Positions 26,518 to 36,162 of a stretch of 64,000 nucleotides of DNA are shown here, in pieces (positions within the stretch are counted from its first letter, which is position 1; the number at the start of each line of letters is the position of its first letter). Location: NCBI RefSeq assembly GCF_001423085.1, contig NZ_LMNU01000012.1, positions 256,698 through 320,697 of the forward strand, in the 5' to 3' direction. Origin of the DNA: Methylobacterium sp. Leaf125. Lineage in GTDB: Bacteria > Pseudomonadota > Alphaproteobacteria > Rhizobiales > Beijerinckiaceae. Under the pieces are notes generated by a model. It did no database searches. It was given only the letters and a program-made list of their open reading frames with translations, and was not told where the DNA came from. The position numbers were made by a program, and so were the translations under genes.

Positions 26518-28479
26518 ATGAGTAGATTGCACAAACTGATCGGGACGGTCGCCCTCCGACGTCCTTCGCCCGTCATCGACTACGGCGTCACGCTGCTGCT
26601 GATCGGCATCATGACGTTCGTTCGGTTCCTAGCTCCGGCCTATGTCGCACCGTTCCTCTTGTACATCCCAGTCCTGCTCGTTGTAAGCCTAGCCTTTGGC
26701 TCGGGTGCAGGAACGCTGGCACTGTCGTTGTCCACCCTGATTGCCGCGTGGTTCTACACGCGGGACGGGTCCCTCGATGGCGTCGATGCTGCCCTGCTGT
26801 GTCAGTACGTTCTGGTCGGCGCGACCATGGTGTGGATCTGCCACGCCTTACGTCGATCCGTGGCGCAGAACGAAGCCACGCTGGAACGGCTTAACGCCGC
26901 GAACCACATCCTCGTCGACAGAGAGACGGCGTTGACCAGCGCGAACGCCGTCGCGGAGGCCGCCAAGGAAGCGGCGGAGCTAGCCAACGCGGCGAAGAGC
27001 GATTTCCTGGCCAACATGAGCCATGAACTCCGCACGCCGCTCTCCGCCATCATTGGCTATAGCGAGATGATGGGGGAGGAGATTTCGGACGGTTGTGCGG
27101 CGTCGGACTTGGTCGCCGACATCGGCAAGGTCGAGCGCAATGCCCGTCACCTGCTCGGGCTCATCAACGACGTGCTGGACCTTTCCAAGGTCGAGAGCGG
27201 CAAGATGGAGGTCTACGTCGAGGACTTCGCAGTGGAGGACATGCTGCGCGATGTCGCGAGTTCGGTTGCGACCCTGGTCGGCAAGAAGGGCAATACCCTG
27301 GAAATGCGGCTCCCACCTGAGCTGGGCCGGATGCATTCCGACCTCACCAAGACGCGGCAAGTGCTCTTCAACTTCCTGAGCAACGCAGCGAAGTTCACCG
27401 AAACTGGGGTGATCACGCTTTCCGCTTCGCGCATCACGGACGGCTCGGGTACCGATCGGCTTTCGTTCGCCGTCTCCGACACGGGCATAGGCATGACGGC
27501 CGAGCAGGTGTCGCGCCTGTTCCGGCGTTTCGAGCAGGCCGATGCCTCCACGACCCGTAACTTCGGGGGCACCGGGCTTGGCCTCTCGCTCACGCGTGCC
27601 TTTGCCGACATGCTCGCGGGGACCATTACGGTGTCCAGCATTCCTGGCCAGGGCAGCACCTTTACGTTCACCGTCCCGGCAACCTTCCTTCCTCCGAGCA
27701 ACGAGCAAGTCTCTCCTGATCCGGATGTGATCGCCGACGATGCGGTGGGAGGCGACGTCATCCTCGTGATCGACGACGATACGGACCAACTTGCGCTCAC
27801 CACGAGGTTTCTTCATCGTGAGGGCTTCCGAGTCCAGACCGCCACGAACGGCAGGAGCGGGCTCGATCTCGCCCGGAAGCTGCGGCCACGGGCCATTCTG
27901 TTGGACGTGATGATGCCGGGCGTGGACGGCTGGTCGGTGCTGAGCCAGATCAAGGCGGATGAGCTGTTGGCGCCCATCCCGGTCGTGATGGTGACCTCCA
28001 TCGATCAGCGAAACCTCGCGGCCTCGCTTGGTGCTTCGGATTACATGCTGAAGCCCGTCGACTGGACTCGGTTCGGCAAGATCGTGAACCAGTTCAGGCT
28101 GGCGGAGCCGGACCGGCGCGGCACCGTGCTTCTGGTCGAGGACGAGGCCGTTACCCGCATGGCAATGCGTTCTACCCTGGAGGAGGACGGCTGGACGGTC
28201 GTGGAAGCCATGAACGGCAGGGAAGGCCTGCGGCAGGCAAGCGAGACCAAGCCGGATGTCGTGATCGTGGATCTGAACATGCCGATCATGGATGGCTTCG
28301 GCTTCTTGGAGGGCGTTCGGGCCGTGCCCGGCTGCTCGGACATCCCGGTGATTGTCCTGACGGGCCGAGAATTCTCGGCAGAGGATCGGAGCAAGCTTCG
28401 CGGCGCGAGCCAGATCCTCAATCGCGGCGACTTCGCATCGGCGAGTTTGGCCGAAAGACTGATAGGTCTCAGGACATGA
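26518..28479 (+). CDS. Membrane hybrid histidine kinase with two receiver domains
   Basis: 653 aa. Residues 20-110 hold three to four membrane segments of the DUF4118/KdpD-like sensor type, followed by a coiled coil. HisKA His169 lies in [19 protein letters not shown]. The HATPase domain (about 275-390) has FLSNAAKF, DTGIGM and [12 protein letters not shown]1 has Asp463 (LLDVMMPGVDG) and KP. REC2 has Asp585 (IVDLNMPIMDG), but its C-terminus reads LNRGD where KP is expected. Kinase core and tandem receivers match the 990-aa kinase at 17046, but the sensor part differs. No output domain. Confidence 0.92.
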   Translation: MSRLHKLIGTVALRRPSPVIDYGVTLLLIGIMTFVRFLAPAYVAPFLLYIPVLLVVSLAFGSGAGTLALSLSTLIAAWFYTRDGSLDGVDAALLCQYVLVGATMVWICHALRRSVAQNEATLERLNAANHILVDRETALTSANAVAEAAKEAAELANAAKSDFLANMSHELRTPLSAIIGYSEMMGEEISDGCAASDLVADIGKVERNARHLLGLINDVLDLSKVESGKMEVYVEDFAVEDMLRDVASSVATLVGKKGNTLEMRLPPELGRMHSDLTKTRQVLFNFLSNAAKFTETGVITLSASRITDGSGTDRLSFAVSDTGIGMTAEQVSRLFRRFEQADASTTRNFGGTGLGLSLTRAFADMLAGTITVSSIPGQGSTFTFTVPATFLPPSNEQVSPDPDVIADDAVGGDVILVIDDDTDQLALTTRFLHREGFRVQTATNGRSGLDLARKLRPRAILLDVMMPGVDGWSVLSQIKADELLAPIPVVMVTSIDQRNLAASLGASDYMLKPVDWTRFGKIVNQFRLAEPDRRGTVLLVEDEAVTRMAMRSTLEEDGWTVVEAMNGREGLRQASETKPDVVIVDLNMPIMDGFGFLEGVRAVPGCSDIPVIVLTGREFSAEDRSKLRGASQILNRGDFASASLAERLIGLRT

Positions 28480-28616
28480 ATGGGCAGGGCCAACTCGATC
28501 CCATCGCCTCTTGGGGCGTGTTACGTCTGAATTTGCTGATCGCCGTGAAGTCCGCAAGGGTTACGGAGCCGTCCCCGACGGGATGAAAAACCCGTGCCTG
28601 TTTTGTTCCCTTGGTG

Positions 28617-28647
28617 ATTTGGGCAGCCGGTACACGGCTGCCCAAAT
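28617..28647. terminator. Perfect 13-bp hairpin between convergent genes
   Basis: ATTTGGGCAGCCG and CGGCTGCCCAAAT are separated by GTACA, midway between the 3' ends of the hybrid kinase (+) and nrdJ (-). It probably acts as a bidirectional terminator, though no long T-run follows on either strand. A second small stem, ACGGG...CCCGT, lies at about 28578-28595. Confidence 0.6.
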
Positions 28648-28734
28648 TTCCTAGTCACGCTAGGTTGGTTCGATGCCAAACTTTGGCGTCTGAAGGCGAA
28701 ACTTTGGATCTCGGCCTAACGCACTACCGAATAA

Positions 28735-31700
28735 CTATGAGCACCCCGTTGTGCTTCCGCAGGTGTCGCACTTCAGGCAGGTGCCATTGCGGACCAGCGT
28801 AAAGTTCGCGCATTCCGGACAGGCCTCACCGACGTAGCCCTTCATCTTCGCTTCGGCGCGGCGATCGGAGACCGTACGCTCCGGCTTGATCGGATCGGGC
28901 TTGGCGAAGGGGAGGGCATCGACCAGGGCTTCGGCTTGGCCGGCCTGGACCGGCTCGGCCTTCAGCGCCGTGGCACCGCGCAGGGTATGGACCACGCCGC
29001 CTGCCGGGGCGGTCTGGCCGGAGCTGGCCGCGCCGACTCCGACGGTACCACCGGCCGGTCCGCCCTGGATCAGGGTGAGGCGGTCGGCCGAGCCGCGCAG
29101 GAGGCCGCGGGAGACGACACTGGCCGCCGTGGTCTCGGTCTTTCCGGGCTCGCGGGTGGTCTCCGTCTCACCGCCGCCGATCACCGTGCCGCCGATCTCG
29201 GACGGGCTGACATGGGCGAGGTCGGCGCGGCCGAGATAGGACACGGCCAGCTCGCGGAACACGTAGTCGAGGAGCGAGGTCGCGTTCTTGATCGCGTCGT
29301 TGCCCTGCACGAAGCCGGCGGGTTCGAAGCGGGTGAAGGTGAAGGCCTCGACGTACTCTTCCAGCGGCACGCCATACTGGAGCCCGAGCGAGATCGCGAT
29401 GGCGAAGTTGTTCATCAGGCTGCGGAAGGTGGCCCCCTCCTTGTGCATGTCGATGAAGATCTCGCCGAGGCGACCGTCGTCGTACTCACCAGTCCGCAGA
29501 TAGACCTTGTGCCCGCCGACGACCGCCTTCTGGGTGTAGCCCTTGCGGCGGTGGGGCATCTTCTCGCGGGAGCGGATGCGCTCGACGCGCTCGATCACGC
29601 GCTCGACGATCTTCTCCGCGACCTGCGCGGCCTTGGCGGCGGCCGGAGCCGCGATCAGCGCCTCGACCAGATCCTCGGCATCGTCGTCCTCGTCGGCGAT
29701 CAGGGCCGAGTTCAGGGGCTGCGAGAGCTTCGAGCCATCGCGGTAGAGCGCATTGGCCTTGAGGGCCAGGGTCCAGGACAGCTTGTAGGCCTTCTTGCAG
29801 TCCTCGACCGTCGCGTCGTTGGGCATGTTGATCGTCTTGGAGATGGCGCCCGAGATGAAGGGCTGCGCCGCCGCCATCATCCGGATGTGGCTCTCCACCG
29901 AGAGGTAGCGCTTGCCGATGCGTCCGCACGGGTTGGCGCAGTCGAACACCGCGTAGTGCTCCGGCTTGAGGAAGGGAGCTCCCTCAAGGGTCATCGCACC
30001 GCAGATGTGGGTGTTGGCCGCCTCGATGTCCTTCTTCGAGTAACCGAGGAAGGGCAGGATCTCGAAGGTCGGATCCGCGAGCTTGTCGGCCGGGACCTTG
30101 AGCACATCCTCCAGGAAGTCGTCGCCCAGGGTCCAGCGGTTGAAGACGAACTTGATGTCGAAGGCCGATTTCAGGCCCGCCTCGACGGCTGCGAGCTTGT
30201 CGTCGGTGAAGCCCTTGGCGCGGAGCGACCCGGGATTGATCGCCGGAGCCTGTCCCATCGAGCCATGGCCGACCGCATAGGCCTCGATCTCGGCGATCTC
30301 GGATTCGCGGTAGCCGAGGGTGCGCAGGGCGTCCGGCACCGCGCGGTTGATGATCTTGAAGTAGCCGCCGCCGGCGAGCTTCTTGAACTTCACCAGGGCG
30401 AAGTCGGGCTCGATGCCGGTGGTGTCGCAATCCATCACCAGGCCGATCGTGCCGGTGGGCGCGATGACGGTGGCCTGGGCGTTGCGGTAGCCGTGCTCCT
30501 CACCCAGCGCCAGGGCGCGATCCCAGGCATGCTTCGCCCGCTCGACGATGTCGGCCTGGGGCACGTTGGCGAGGTCGAGGGGCACTGGGGCGATCGAGAG
30601 GAACTCGTAGCCCTCCGCCTCGCCGTAGGCGGCCCGGCGGTGGTTCCGGATCACCTTGAGCATGGCATCCGCGTTCTCCTCGTAGGCCGGGAAGGCCCCG
30701 AGTTCACCGGCCATCTCGGCGGAGGTGGCGTAGGCCACGCCGGTCATGATCGCCGTCAGGGCGCCGGCCAGCGCACGACCCTTCTCGGAGTCGTAGGGCA
30801 GGCCCATGCTCATCAGGAGGCCGCCGATATTGGCATAGCCGAGGCCGAGGGTGCGGTAGCGGTAGGAGAGCTCGGCGATTTCCTTCGAGGGGAACTGCGC
30901 CATCATCACCGAGATCTCGAGCACCACCGTCCAGAGGCGGTTCAGGTGCTCGAAGGCGGCGACATCGAAGTGGTTCGTGGCGCGGTCATACATCGTCAGC
31001 AGGTTGGCCGAGGCCAGGTTGCAGGCGGTATCGTCGAGGAACATGTACTCGGAACACGGGTTCGACGCCCGGATCCGGCCACCGGCCGGGCAGGTGTGCC
31101 AGTCGTTCATCGTCGTGTTGAAGTGCAGGCCCGGATCGGCCGAGGCCCAGGCGGCCTCACCGATCTTTTCCCACAGGTCGCGCGCCTTCAGCGTCTTCGT
31201 GGTCTTGCCGGTGGTGCGGGCCGTCAGGTTCCAGTCGGCATCCGACTCGACCGCGCGCAGGAAGTCGTCGGTCAGGGAGACCGAGTTGTTGGAGTTCTGG
31301 CCGGCGACGGTGAGGTAGGCCTCGGAATCCCAGTCGGTGTCGTAGACGGGGAAGTCGATCTTGGTGAAGCCCTGGCGGGCGAACTGGATCACCCGCTTGG
31401 TGTAGGAATCCGGCACCGCATCCTTGCGCGCCGCCTTCACGGCCTTCTTGAGGACGGGATTGCGCTCGGGGTCGAAGCAGGCATCGCCCTCGGCCTCGCA
31501 CTGGGTGCAGGCCTTCATCACGGCGGTGAGGTGCTTGGAGACGATCTTAGAACCGGTGACGAGGGCGGCGACCTTCTGCTCCTCCTTCACCTTCCAATCG
31601 ATGTATTGCTCGATATCCGGATGGTCGATGTCGACGATGACCATCTTGGCCGCGCGCCGGGTGGTGCCGCCCGACTTGATCGCGCCGGCGGCCCGGTCTC

Positions 31701-32481
31701 CGATCTTGAGGAAGGACATCAGGCCGGAGGATTTGCCGCCGCCACCGAGCTTCTCGTTCTCGCCGCGCAGCATGGAGAAGTTCGAGCCGGTGCCCGAGCC
31801 GTACTTGAACAGGCGCGCCTCGCGGACCCAGAGGTCCATGATGCCGCCCTCGTTGACGAGGTCGTCCTGCACGCCCTGGATGAAGCAGGCATGCGGCTGG
31901 GGGTGCTCGTAGGACGAGGCGGACTTCGTCAGCTCACCGGTGCGATAATCCACGTAGTAGTGGCCCTGCGCCGGGCCATCGATGCCGTAGGCCCAGTGCA
32001 GGCCGGTGTTGAACCATTGCGGCGAGTTCGGCGCCACCATCTGGCGCGCAAGCATGAAGCGCAGCTCGTCGAGGAACGCCGAAGCATCCTCCTCGGAGGT
32101 GAAGTAGCCGCCCTTCCAGCCCCAGTAGGTCCAGCAGCCTGCGAGACGGTCGAAGACCTGCGTCGAGGAGATCTCCGAGACGTAGCGCTCCGCTTCCGGC
32201 AGCTCGGCCAGGGTCGCGAGATCCGCCTCGGAGCGCCACAGGAACGACGGCACGTCGTTCTCCTCGACCTTCTTCAGGGCCGCCGGCACCCCGGCCTTGC
32301 GGAAGTACTTCTGTGCGAGGACGTCGCTGGCCACCTGGGACCAGCTTTCCGGCACCTCGATCCCATCGAGGCGGAAGACCGTCGAGCCATCCGGGTTGCG
32401 GATCTCGCTCAGGGTCTTGCGAAAGGGGATCGTCGCGTAGGGGGATTGTCCGGCCGTGGTATGGCGCCGCTCGAACCGCAT
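28735..32481 (-). CDS. nrdJ: Adenosylcobalamin-dependent (class II) ribonucleotide reductase
   Basis: 1248 aa, the large alphaproteobacterial NrdJ type. It reduces ribonucleotides to deoxyribonucleotides using a thiyl radical from adenosylcobalamin, independent of oxygen. The substrate/allosteric region contains [16 protein letters not shown] and the catalytic loop [11 protein letters not shown] (about 473-483) carries the active-site Cys and Glu. The C-terminal zinc-ribbon/redox tail has CPECANF and [13 protein letters not shown]. The start ATG at 32481 gives MRFERRHT, usual for the family. Two NrdR-box-like sites lie 172-220 bases upstream, so NrdR repression is likely. No class I nrdAB is seen in the window. 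Confidence 0.96.
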   Translation of the reverse strand: MRFERRHTTAGQSPYATIPFRKTLSEIRNPDGSTVFRLDGIEVPESWSQVASDVLAQKYFRKAGVPAALKKVEENDVPSFLWRSEADLATLAELPEAERYVSEISSTQVFDRLAGCWTYWGWKGGYFTSEEDASAFLDELRFMLARQMVAPNSPQWFNTGLHWAYGIDGPAQGHYYVDYRTGELTKSASSYEHPQPHACFIQGVQDDLVNEGGIMDLWVREARLFKYGSGTGSNFSMLRGENEKLGGGGKSSGLMSFLKIGDRAAGAIKSGGTTRRAAKMVIVDIDHPDIEQYIDWKVKEEQKVAALVTGSKIVSKHLTAVMKACTQCEAEGDACFDPERNPVLKKAVKAARKDAVPDSYTKRVIQFARQGFTKIDFPVYDTDWDSEAYLTVAGQNSNNSVSLTDDFLRAVESDADWNLTARTTGKTTKTLKARDLWEKIGEAAWASADPGLHFNTTMNDWHTCPAGGRIRASNPCSEYMFLDDTACNLASANLLTMYDRATNHFDVAAFEHLNRLWTVVLEISVMMAQFPSKEIAELSYRYRTLGLGYANIGGLLMSMGLPYDSEKGRALAGALTAIMTGVAYATSAEMAGELGAFPAYEENADAMLKVIRNHRRAAYGEAEGYEFLSIAPVPLDLANVPQADIVERAKHAWDRALALGEEHGYRNAQATVIAPTGTIGLVMDCDTTGIEPDFALVKFKKLAGGGYFKIINRAVPDALRTLGYRESEIAEIEAYAVGHGSMGQAPAINPGSLRAKGFTDDKLAAVEAGLKSAFDIKFVFNRWTLGDDFLEDVLKVPADKLADPTFEILPFLGYSKKDIEAANTHICGAMTLEGAPFLKPEHYAVFDCANPCGRIGKRYLSVESHIRMMAAAQPFISGAISKTINMPNDATVEDCKKAYKLSWTLALKANALYRDGSKLSQPLNSALIADEDDDAEDLVEALIAAPAAAKAAQVAEKIVERVIERVERIRSREKMPHRRKGYTQKAVVGGHKVYLRTGEYDDGRLGEIFIDMHKEGATFRSLMNNFAIAISLGLQYGVPLEEYVEAFTFTRFEPAGFVQGNDAIKNATSLLDYVFRELAVSYLGRADLAHVSPSEIGGTVIGGGETETTREPGKTETTAASVVSRGLLRGSADRLTLIQGGPAGGTVGVGAASSGQTAPAGGVVHTLRGATALKAEPVQAGQAEALVDALPFAKPDPIKPERTVSDRRAEAKMKGYVGEACPECANFTLVRNGTCLKCDTCGSTTGCS

Positions 32482-32652
32482 GGAACCTGTCTCCCGAGCC
32501 GCCTGAAGAAGTGCGGCGCCGTGTCGAAGAATGATGAAGGCGAGCGACCGCGGACGCCGCGGAGCGCTAGAATCGATATCGAAAATTCGGTGATCCGCCG
32601 GTGACGCGACAGCCTCGGCGATGATCCGAAGGTATGCCGGCCGGGGGCCTCA

Positions 32653-32668
32653 CGTCAATAACTAGTGT
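32653..32668. promoter_or_regulatory. Candidate NrdR box 1 upstream of nrdJ
   Basis: CGTCAATAACTAGTGT against consensus acaCwAtATaTwGtgt: 11 of 16 match, with core C4, A6, A8, T11 and G13 kept. Its partner site starts exactly 32 bp away, the three-helical-turn spacing known for paired NrdR boxes. Confidence 0.6.
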
Positions 32669-32684
32669 GCCGGCTGCCTGTTCC

Positions 32685-32700
32685 TGGCTAGATGTAGTGG
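32685..32700. promoter_or_regulatory. Candidate NrdR box 2 upstream of nrdJ
   Basis: TGGCTAGATGTAGTGG: 10 of 16 consensus positions match, including every strongly conserved core base (C4, A6, A8, T9, T11, G13). It pairs with the site at 32653. Confidence 0.6.
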
Positions 32701-32977
32701 GTCGCGTCTTAAACCTGTGGATATCCCGAGCGGATCCGTAAGTGCCCTTTCGGCTTGGCGGATTCAGCCGCGAAAAATTTTCCGCCCACAGGCGGTTCCG
32801 TGCTCGGATGGGGTGCCCGGATGGTTAACGGCGCCGGGTGTGGGATTTGCGCCGCATGGGACACCGACCCCGCGCGTCGCAGGTGCCGCCTCGCGACTGG
32901 ACTTCGCGCATGCGCCTCACCATAGTCCGCGCCGGAACACGATGGCGGGGCACGGGCGCCCCATTCAGGCGAACGCG

Positions 32978-33394
32978 ATGGCTCTCAAGGACACGCTCCT
33001 GCGGATCTTCACCTGGTGGAACGGGCAGACGATGTCGCTCGCGCTCTACACGGCGCGCAAGGGGCAACGCGTCGGCACCGACGATCTCGGCAACGTCTAC
33101 TACCGGGCGCAGGGCGCGCTGATCGACCGTTCCGTCGGCACGGAGCGGCGCTGGGTGGTCTACAACGGGTATGCCGACGCCTCGAAGGTGCCCCCGGGCT
33201 GGCGTGCCTGGCTCTGCCACAACGGCGACGTGCCCCCGAGCGAACAGGACTACACGCCGCGCGCCTGGCAGAAGCCCTATGTGGAGAACCTAACCGGCAC
33301 CAGCGGCGCCTACCGCCCGCGCGGCTCGCAGCTGAATGTCGGCCAGCGCCCCGCCGCCACCGGCGACTACGTGCCCTGGAGCCCGGGCAGTTGA
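32978..33394 (+). CDS. NADH:ubiquinone oxidoreductase 17.2 kDa subunit (NDUFA12 family)
   Basis: 138 aa. ATG 32978 follows AGGCGAACGCG. The family signature runs FTWWNGQTMSLALYTARKG, VGTDDLGNVYYRA, RRWVVYNGYADASKVPPGW and HNGDVPPSEQDY. This is an accessory Complex I subunit found in alphaproteobacteria and mitochondria, normally encoded away from the nuo operon, as here. The Pro/Gly-rich tail ends GDYVPWSPGS. The frame is open upstream to 32717, but that part shows no family similarity. Confidence 0.93.
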   Translation: MALKDTLLRIFTWWNGQTMSLALYTARKGQRVGTDDLGNVYYRAQGALIDRSVGTERRWVVYNGYADASKVPPGWRAWLCHNGDVPPSEQDYTPRAWQKPYVENLTGTSGAYRPRGSQLNVGQRPAATGDYVPWSPGS

Positions 33395-33502
33395 GGGCAG
33401 GGCGCCCGATCGGGCGCCGGCCCTTTTTCCACCAATCTTCGCGCGCTTAAGAGGACCTCGCGTCGTCGCGCCCGCCCGGGGCGCCTGCGAGGAGGGTCGC
33501 CC

Positions 33503-34177
33503 GTGAGCCGCAGCACAGCAGGATCGTCTCGCTCCGTGGTCAAGCGTCTCCTCCTCGCGTCGGTCGCGATCGGCCTCTGCAGCCTTCCGGCCGCCGCCGA
33601 CAAGATCAAGAACCCCACCGCGGTGTTCTCGGGCCTCGACAAGATCACCGGGCGCATCGTCTCCTTCGAGGTGGCGGTTGACGAGACGGTTCAGTTCGGC
33701 GCCCTGCAGCTGACACCGCGGGTCTGCTACAGCCGGCCGCCGACCGAGAGCCCGAAGACCACGGGCTTCCTCGAGGTCGACGAGGTCACGCTCGACAACA
33801 AGTACCGCCGCATCTTCACCGGCTGGATGTTCGCATCGAGCCCCGGCCTGCACGCCATCGAGCATCCGATCTACGATGTCTGGCTCGTGGATTGTAAGGG
33901 CGGCGCGGACGTGATCGCCGAGGCGCGCGAGCAGGAGGACGTTCCTGCCATGGCGTCGAAGCCGGAAAAGACCCGGCGTCCGAAGAGTGGCCAGGACGCC
34001 ACCCGGACCGCCCAGCAGGTGAATCCGAACGGGCAGGTGGATGTGGAAGCGCCGCGCGGGGTGCCGGTCCAGCCCAGGCAGAAACCGTCGCGTAAGTTCT
34101 TCCCGTCGAACGAGGGGCCTGCCCCGGCGCCGCCGCAGCAGCAGCCCCAAACGCTCTTCGACGCCCTCTTCCGGTAG
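33503..34177 (+). CDS. DUF2155 periplasmic protein
   Basis: 224 aa from a GTG preceded by GAGGAGGG. Signal peptide to about residue 31 (LLLASVAIGLCSLPAAA), then the DUF2155 domain at about 35-135: AVFSGLDKITGRIVSFEV, RVCYSRPPTESPKTTGF and HPIYDVWLVDCKG, with two cysteines likely in a disulfide. The C-terminal 80 residues are Pro/Gln/Lys-rich and low-complexity. It is a conserved alphaproteobacterial periplasmic protein of unknown function. Here it stands between the NDUFA12 gene and aat. Confidence 0.85.
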   Translation: MSRSTAGSSRSVVKRLLLASVAIGLCSLPAAADKIKNPTAVFSGLDKITGRIVSFEVAVDETVQFGALQLTPRVCYSRPPTESPKTTGFLEVDEVTLDNKYRRIFTGWMFASSPGLHAIEHPIYDVWLVDCKGGADVIAEAREQEDVPAMASKPEKTRRPKSGQDATRTAQQVNPNGQVDVEAPRGVPVQPRQKPSRKFFPSNEGPAPAPPQQQPQTLFDALFR

Positions 34178-34194
34178 GATGCGGTTGACGCGTT

Positions 34195-34863
34195 TCAGCC
34201 CCGGGCCAAGGCGTCCAGGATCTGGTGCCCGCGTACCGAACCGTCCCCGGGCCAGACGGTCCAGTCTGCCGGACAGTTGATCGCCTCGGCCAAGCGTCGC
34301 TTGTAGATGTGGCGCGGAAGTTCCTCGGCGCCGAACTGCGTGAGGTGGTCGGTCACGAATTGCGTGTCGGCCAGGCGGTAGCCGCCCGCGCGCAGACGGG
34401 CCACCAGATGCACCAGGGCGACCTTCGAGGCGTCGCGGACGGTGTGGAACATGCTCTCGCCGAAGAACGCCGCTCCGAGGGAAACCCCATAGAGACCGCC
34501 GACCCGCTGACCGTCGAGGAAGACCTCAACGGTGTGAGCGTGCCCGGCGTCGAACAGGGCGCCGTAGAGCTCGCGAATCCGGCCATTGATCCAGGTCCGC
34601 TCCGCGTCACCCCGCGGCGCGGCACAGCCGGCGATGACCGCCCCAAAATCCTGATCGGTTCGAACCTCGAAGACGTCCGAGCGCACGGTGCGAGCGAGGC
34701 GCTTGGCGACGTGGAAGGCATCGAGGGGCAGGACGCCGCGAGCCCGGGGCTCGACCCAGTAGATGGCCGGATCGTCGGCATCTTCCGCCATGGGGAAGAT
34801 GCCCGCCGCATACGCCTTCAGCAGGATCTCGGGCGTGATCTCGACGCGGTCGCCATCGTACAT
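34195..34863 (-). CDS. aat: Leucyl/phenylalanyl-tRNA-protein transferase
   Basis: 222 aa from ATG 34863 ([18 protein letters not shown]); the frame extends upstream to 34932. It adds Leu or Phe to N-terminal Arg or Lys of proteins, creating an N-degron for ClpS/ClpAP. Family motifs: [38 protein letters not shown], and the GNAT-fold core [19 protein letters not shown] followed by [16 protein letters not shown]. Complete and intact. Convergent with the DUF2155 gene, 17 bases apart. Confidence 0.95.
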   Translation of the reverse strand: MYDGDRVEITPEILLKAYAAGIFPMAEDADDPAIYWVEPRARGVLPLDAFHVAKRLARTVRSDVFEVRTDQDFGAVIAGCAAPRGDAERTWINGRIRELYGALFDAGHAHTVEVFLDGQRVGGLYGVSLGAAFFGESMFHTVRDASKVALVHLVARLRAGGYRLADTQFVTDHLTQFGAEELPRHIYKRRLAEAINCPADWTVWPGDGSVRGHQILDALARG

Positions 34864-34933
34864 GGGATGATTTTGAAGCGGTGCCGCACGGAAGGCCAGA
34901 GGAAGGCTCGCCGCACGGGGGCTCGAACCCATG

Positions 34934-34963
34934 AAAAAGGGCGGAACCTCTCGGTTCCACCCT
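34934..34963 (-). terminator. Intrinsic terminator of the 34987 gene
   Basis: On the minus strand, GGGTGGAACC pairs with GGTTCCGCCC around a GAGA loop and is followed by five T. It lies about 25 bases past the stop codon of the secreted-protein gene. Confidence 0.85.
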
Positions 34964-34986
34964 CTTATGCCGGACGGCGCTGCTGC

Positions 34987-35319
34987 TTAGAAGTTCGGGC
35001 CACCCGAGGTGGTGCCAAGATTCGGAACGGTGCGGTTCGGCTGCTCGGCGTTACCACCCTTCGCGGAATCCTCGAAGATCGCCTCGCGGTTGGTGGTGTA
35101 GGGCGCCTCGACGACCGAACCGGTGACGTCCATGTCGGTGCGGCCGTCGGCATTCCGGTAGGCGCCGTAGGCCGACGGATTGTCGATCGGGCCGCGGGTG
35201 GTGCTGCCGGCCTGCGGGACCGCCCGCTCGGGCTGGCCGACATTGCCGGACGGCGACTGGGCCAGGGCGGCAGAGGCGATCAGGGAGGCGGCGACGAAGG
35301 TAAGGCTGAAGGTGCGCAT
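34987..35319 (-). CDS. Small secreted protein, paralogue of the 35754 gene
   Basis: 110 aa with a clear Sec signal (SLTFVAASLIASAALAQ). The mature part begins SPSGNVGQPERAVPQAG then TTRGPIDNPS, almost identical to the gene at 35754, and ends with a Gly/Asn-rich tail PNLGTTSGGPNF. No cysteines. Low-complexity, presumably periplasmic or secreted; function unknown. The two copies flank a gap and each has its own terminator, so they are separately transcribed duplicates. Confidence 0.8.
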   Translation of the reverse strand: MRTFSLTFVAASLIASAALAQSPSGNVGQPERAVPQAGSTTRGPIDNPSAYGAYRNADGRTDMDVTGSVVEAPYTTNREAIFEDSAKGGNAEQPNRTVPNLGTTSGGPNF

Positions 35320-35680
35320 GGCGGTCTTTCGAACGGTCGGTCGATAGGAAATTGGTCTCCAGCAGGGCAGATGGCTTCGGGGCGCGAAAGGCCCGCTCCG
35401 TCTCCGTCCGGCTGGTGTGGGGGAAGAAGTCGTGACGGATCAAAGCGTTCCGGCCATTCCTTTGCTGGCAATCTGTCGCAGCCGGCGGCTCTGGAAGGGA
35501 ACGCGTTCATTCCCATGGATCAGCAAAAGGGGTTTGAACGGCTCAGTTCAGGACAGTCCGTACAGCCAGCGCCGGCCGAAAGAGATGATCCAGCTCACGC
35601 CAGAGGTCACTAGCGCGCAATTCGATTGTGCGTGAACGCACATGTGGAGACGATGATCTGATGAGGCTTGCAGAGGCATG
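35320..35680. other. Gap between the two secreted-protein paralogues
   Basis: About 360 bases carrying the likely promoter of the 34987 gene on the minus strand. No supported coding sequence. Confidence 0.4.
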
Positions 35681-35708
35681 AAAAAGCCGGCCCGTTTCGG
35701 GGCCGGCT
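35681..35708 (-). terminator. Intrinsic terminator of the 35754 gene
   Basis: On the minus strand AGCCGGCCC pairs with GGGCCGGCT across a six-base loop, followed by a T-run (TTTT). Confidence 0.85.
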
Positions 35709-35753
35709 CGAGGTCGAACGGTCCGGGGAAACCCGGCGTCGAGGGTTGCGCAA

Positions 35754-36062
35754 TCAGCGGGCAGGGCCGCCCGAAGTGCTTCCGGTGTTCGGGACGCCGC
35801 GGTTGGTGTCGTTCGCATTGCCGCCCTTGGCCGAATCGATCGCGCCGGCGCCGGGGCTCATGCCGCGCTCACCGACCGGAGCGGTCGTTGCGCCCGGGAC
35901 CGGCGCCATGTCGCGGGTCGAGGGGTTGTCGATGGGCCCGCGGGTGGTTCCGCCTGCCTGCGGGACGGCTCGCTCGGGCTGTCCGACGTTGCCCGAAGGC
36001 GATTGGGCGAGGGCAGGACCGGCGAGGAGAAGGCCGGCGAGAAGCGGGATGGTCAGGCGCAC
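35754..36062 (-). CDS. Small secreted protein, paralogue of the 34987 gene
   Basis: 102 aa from a GTG at 36062, chosen because it gives a clean signal peptide (IPLLAGLLLAGPALAQ) and AAGGAA lies about 11 bases upstream; the open frame continues upstream into accC. The mature N-terminus repeats the SPSGNVGQPERAVPQAG block, then TTRGPIDNPS. The middle differs, and the C-terminus again reads NTGSTSGGP. Both proteins share an AKGGN motif. It sits just downstream of accC in the same orientation. Function unknown. Confidence 0.78.
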   Translation of the reverse strand: MRLTIPLLAGLLLAGPALAQSPSGNVGQPERAVPQAGGTTRGPIDNPSTRDMAPVPGATTAPVGERGMSPGAGAIDSAKGGNANDTNRGVPNTGSTSGGPAR

Positions 36063-36162
36063 GGGAGGGGTATTCCTTGCAGAGCGGCTCGACGACAACA
36101 CCTGCCGCCAAGCCTGGGCAGACGCTGAAGAACGAGTCTGCGCCGTCCCTGTTCCCCCGGGC

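Larger units (their letters stand above)
32482..32977. other. Divergent regulatory region between nrdJ and the NDUFA12 gene
   Basis: About 500 bases. It contains the two NrdR-box-like sites. No cobalamin riboswitch core was recognised. An isolated DnaA-box-like TGTGGATAT near 32716 was not considered significant. Confidence 0.5.

Noticed and set aside
28936..32604. A 1222-codon plus-strand frame opposite nrdJ
   Set aside because: It is the antisense shadow of nrdJ in high-GC DNA. The composition is Gly/Arg/Leu-rich with no domain signature, whereas the minus strand is a canonical NrdJ.
32712..32722. DnaA-box-like TGTGGATAT
   Set aside because: A single near-match without clustering or an AT-rich unwinding element; not an origin.
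32482..32977. Cobalamin riboswitch upstream of nrdJ
   Set aside because: No B12-box-like sequence was recognised; the NrdR-box pair is a better explanation for regulation.
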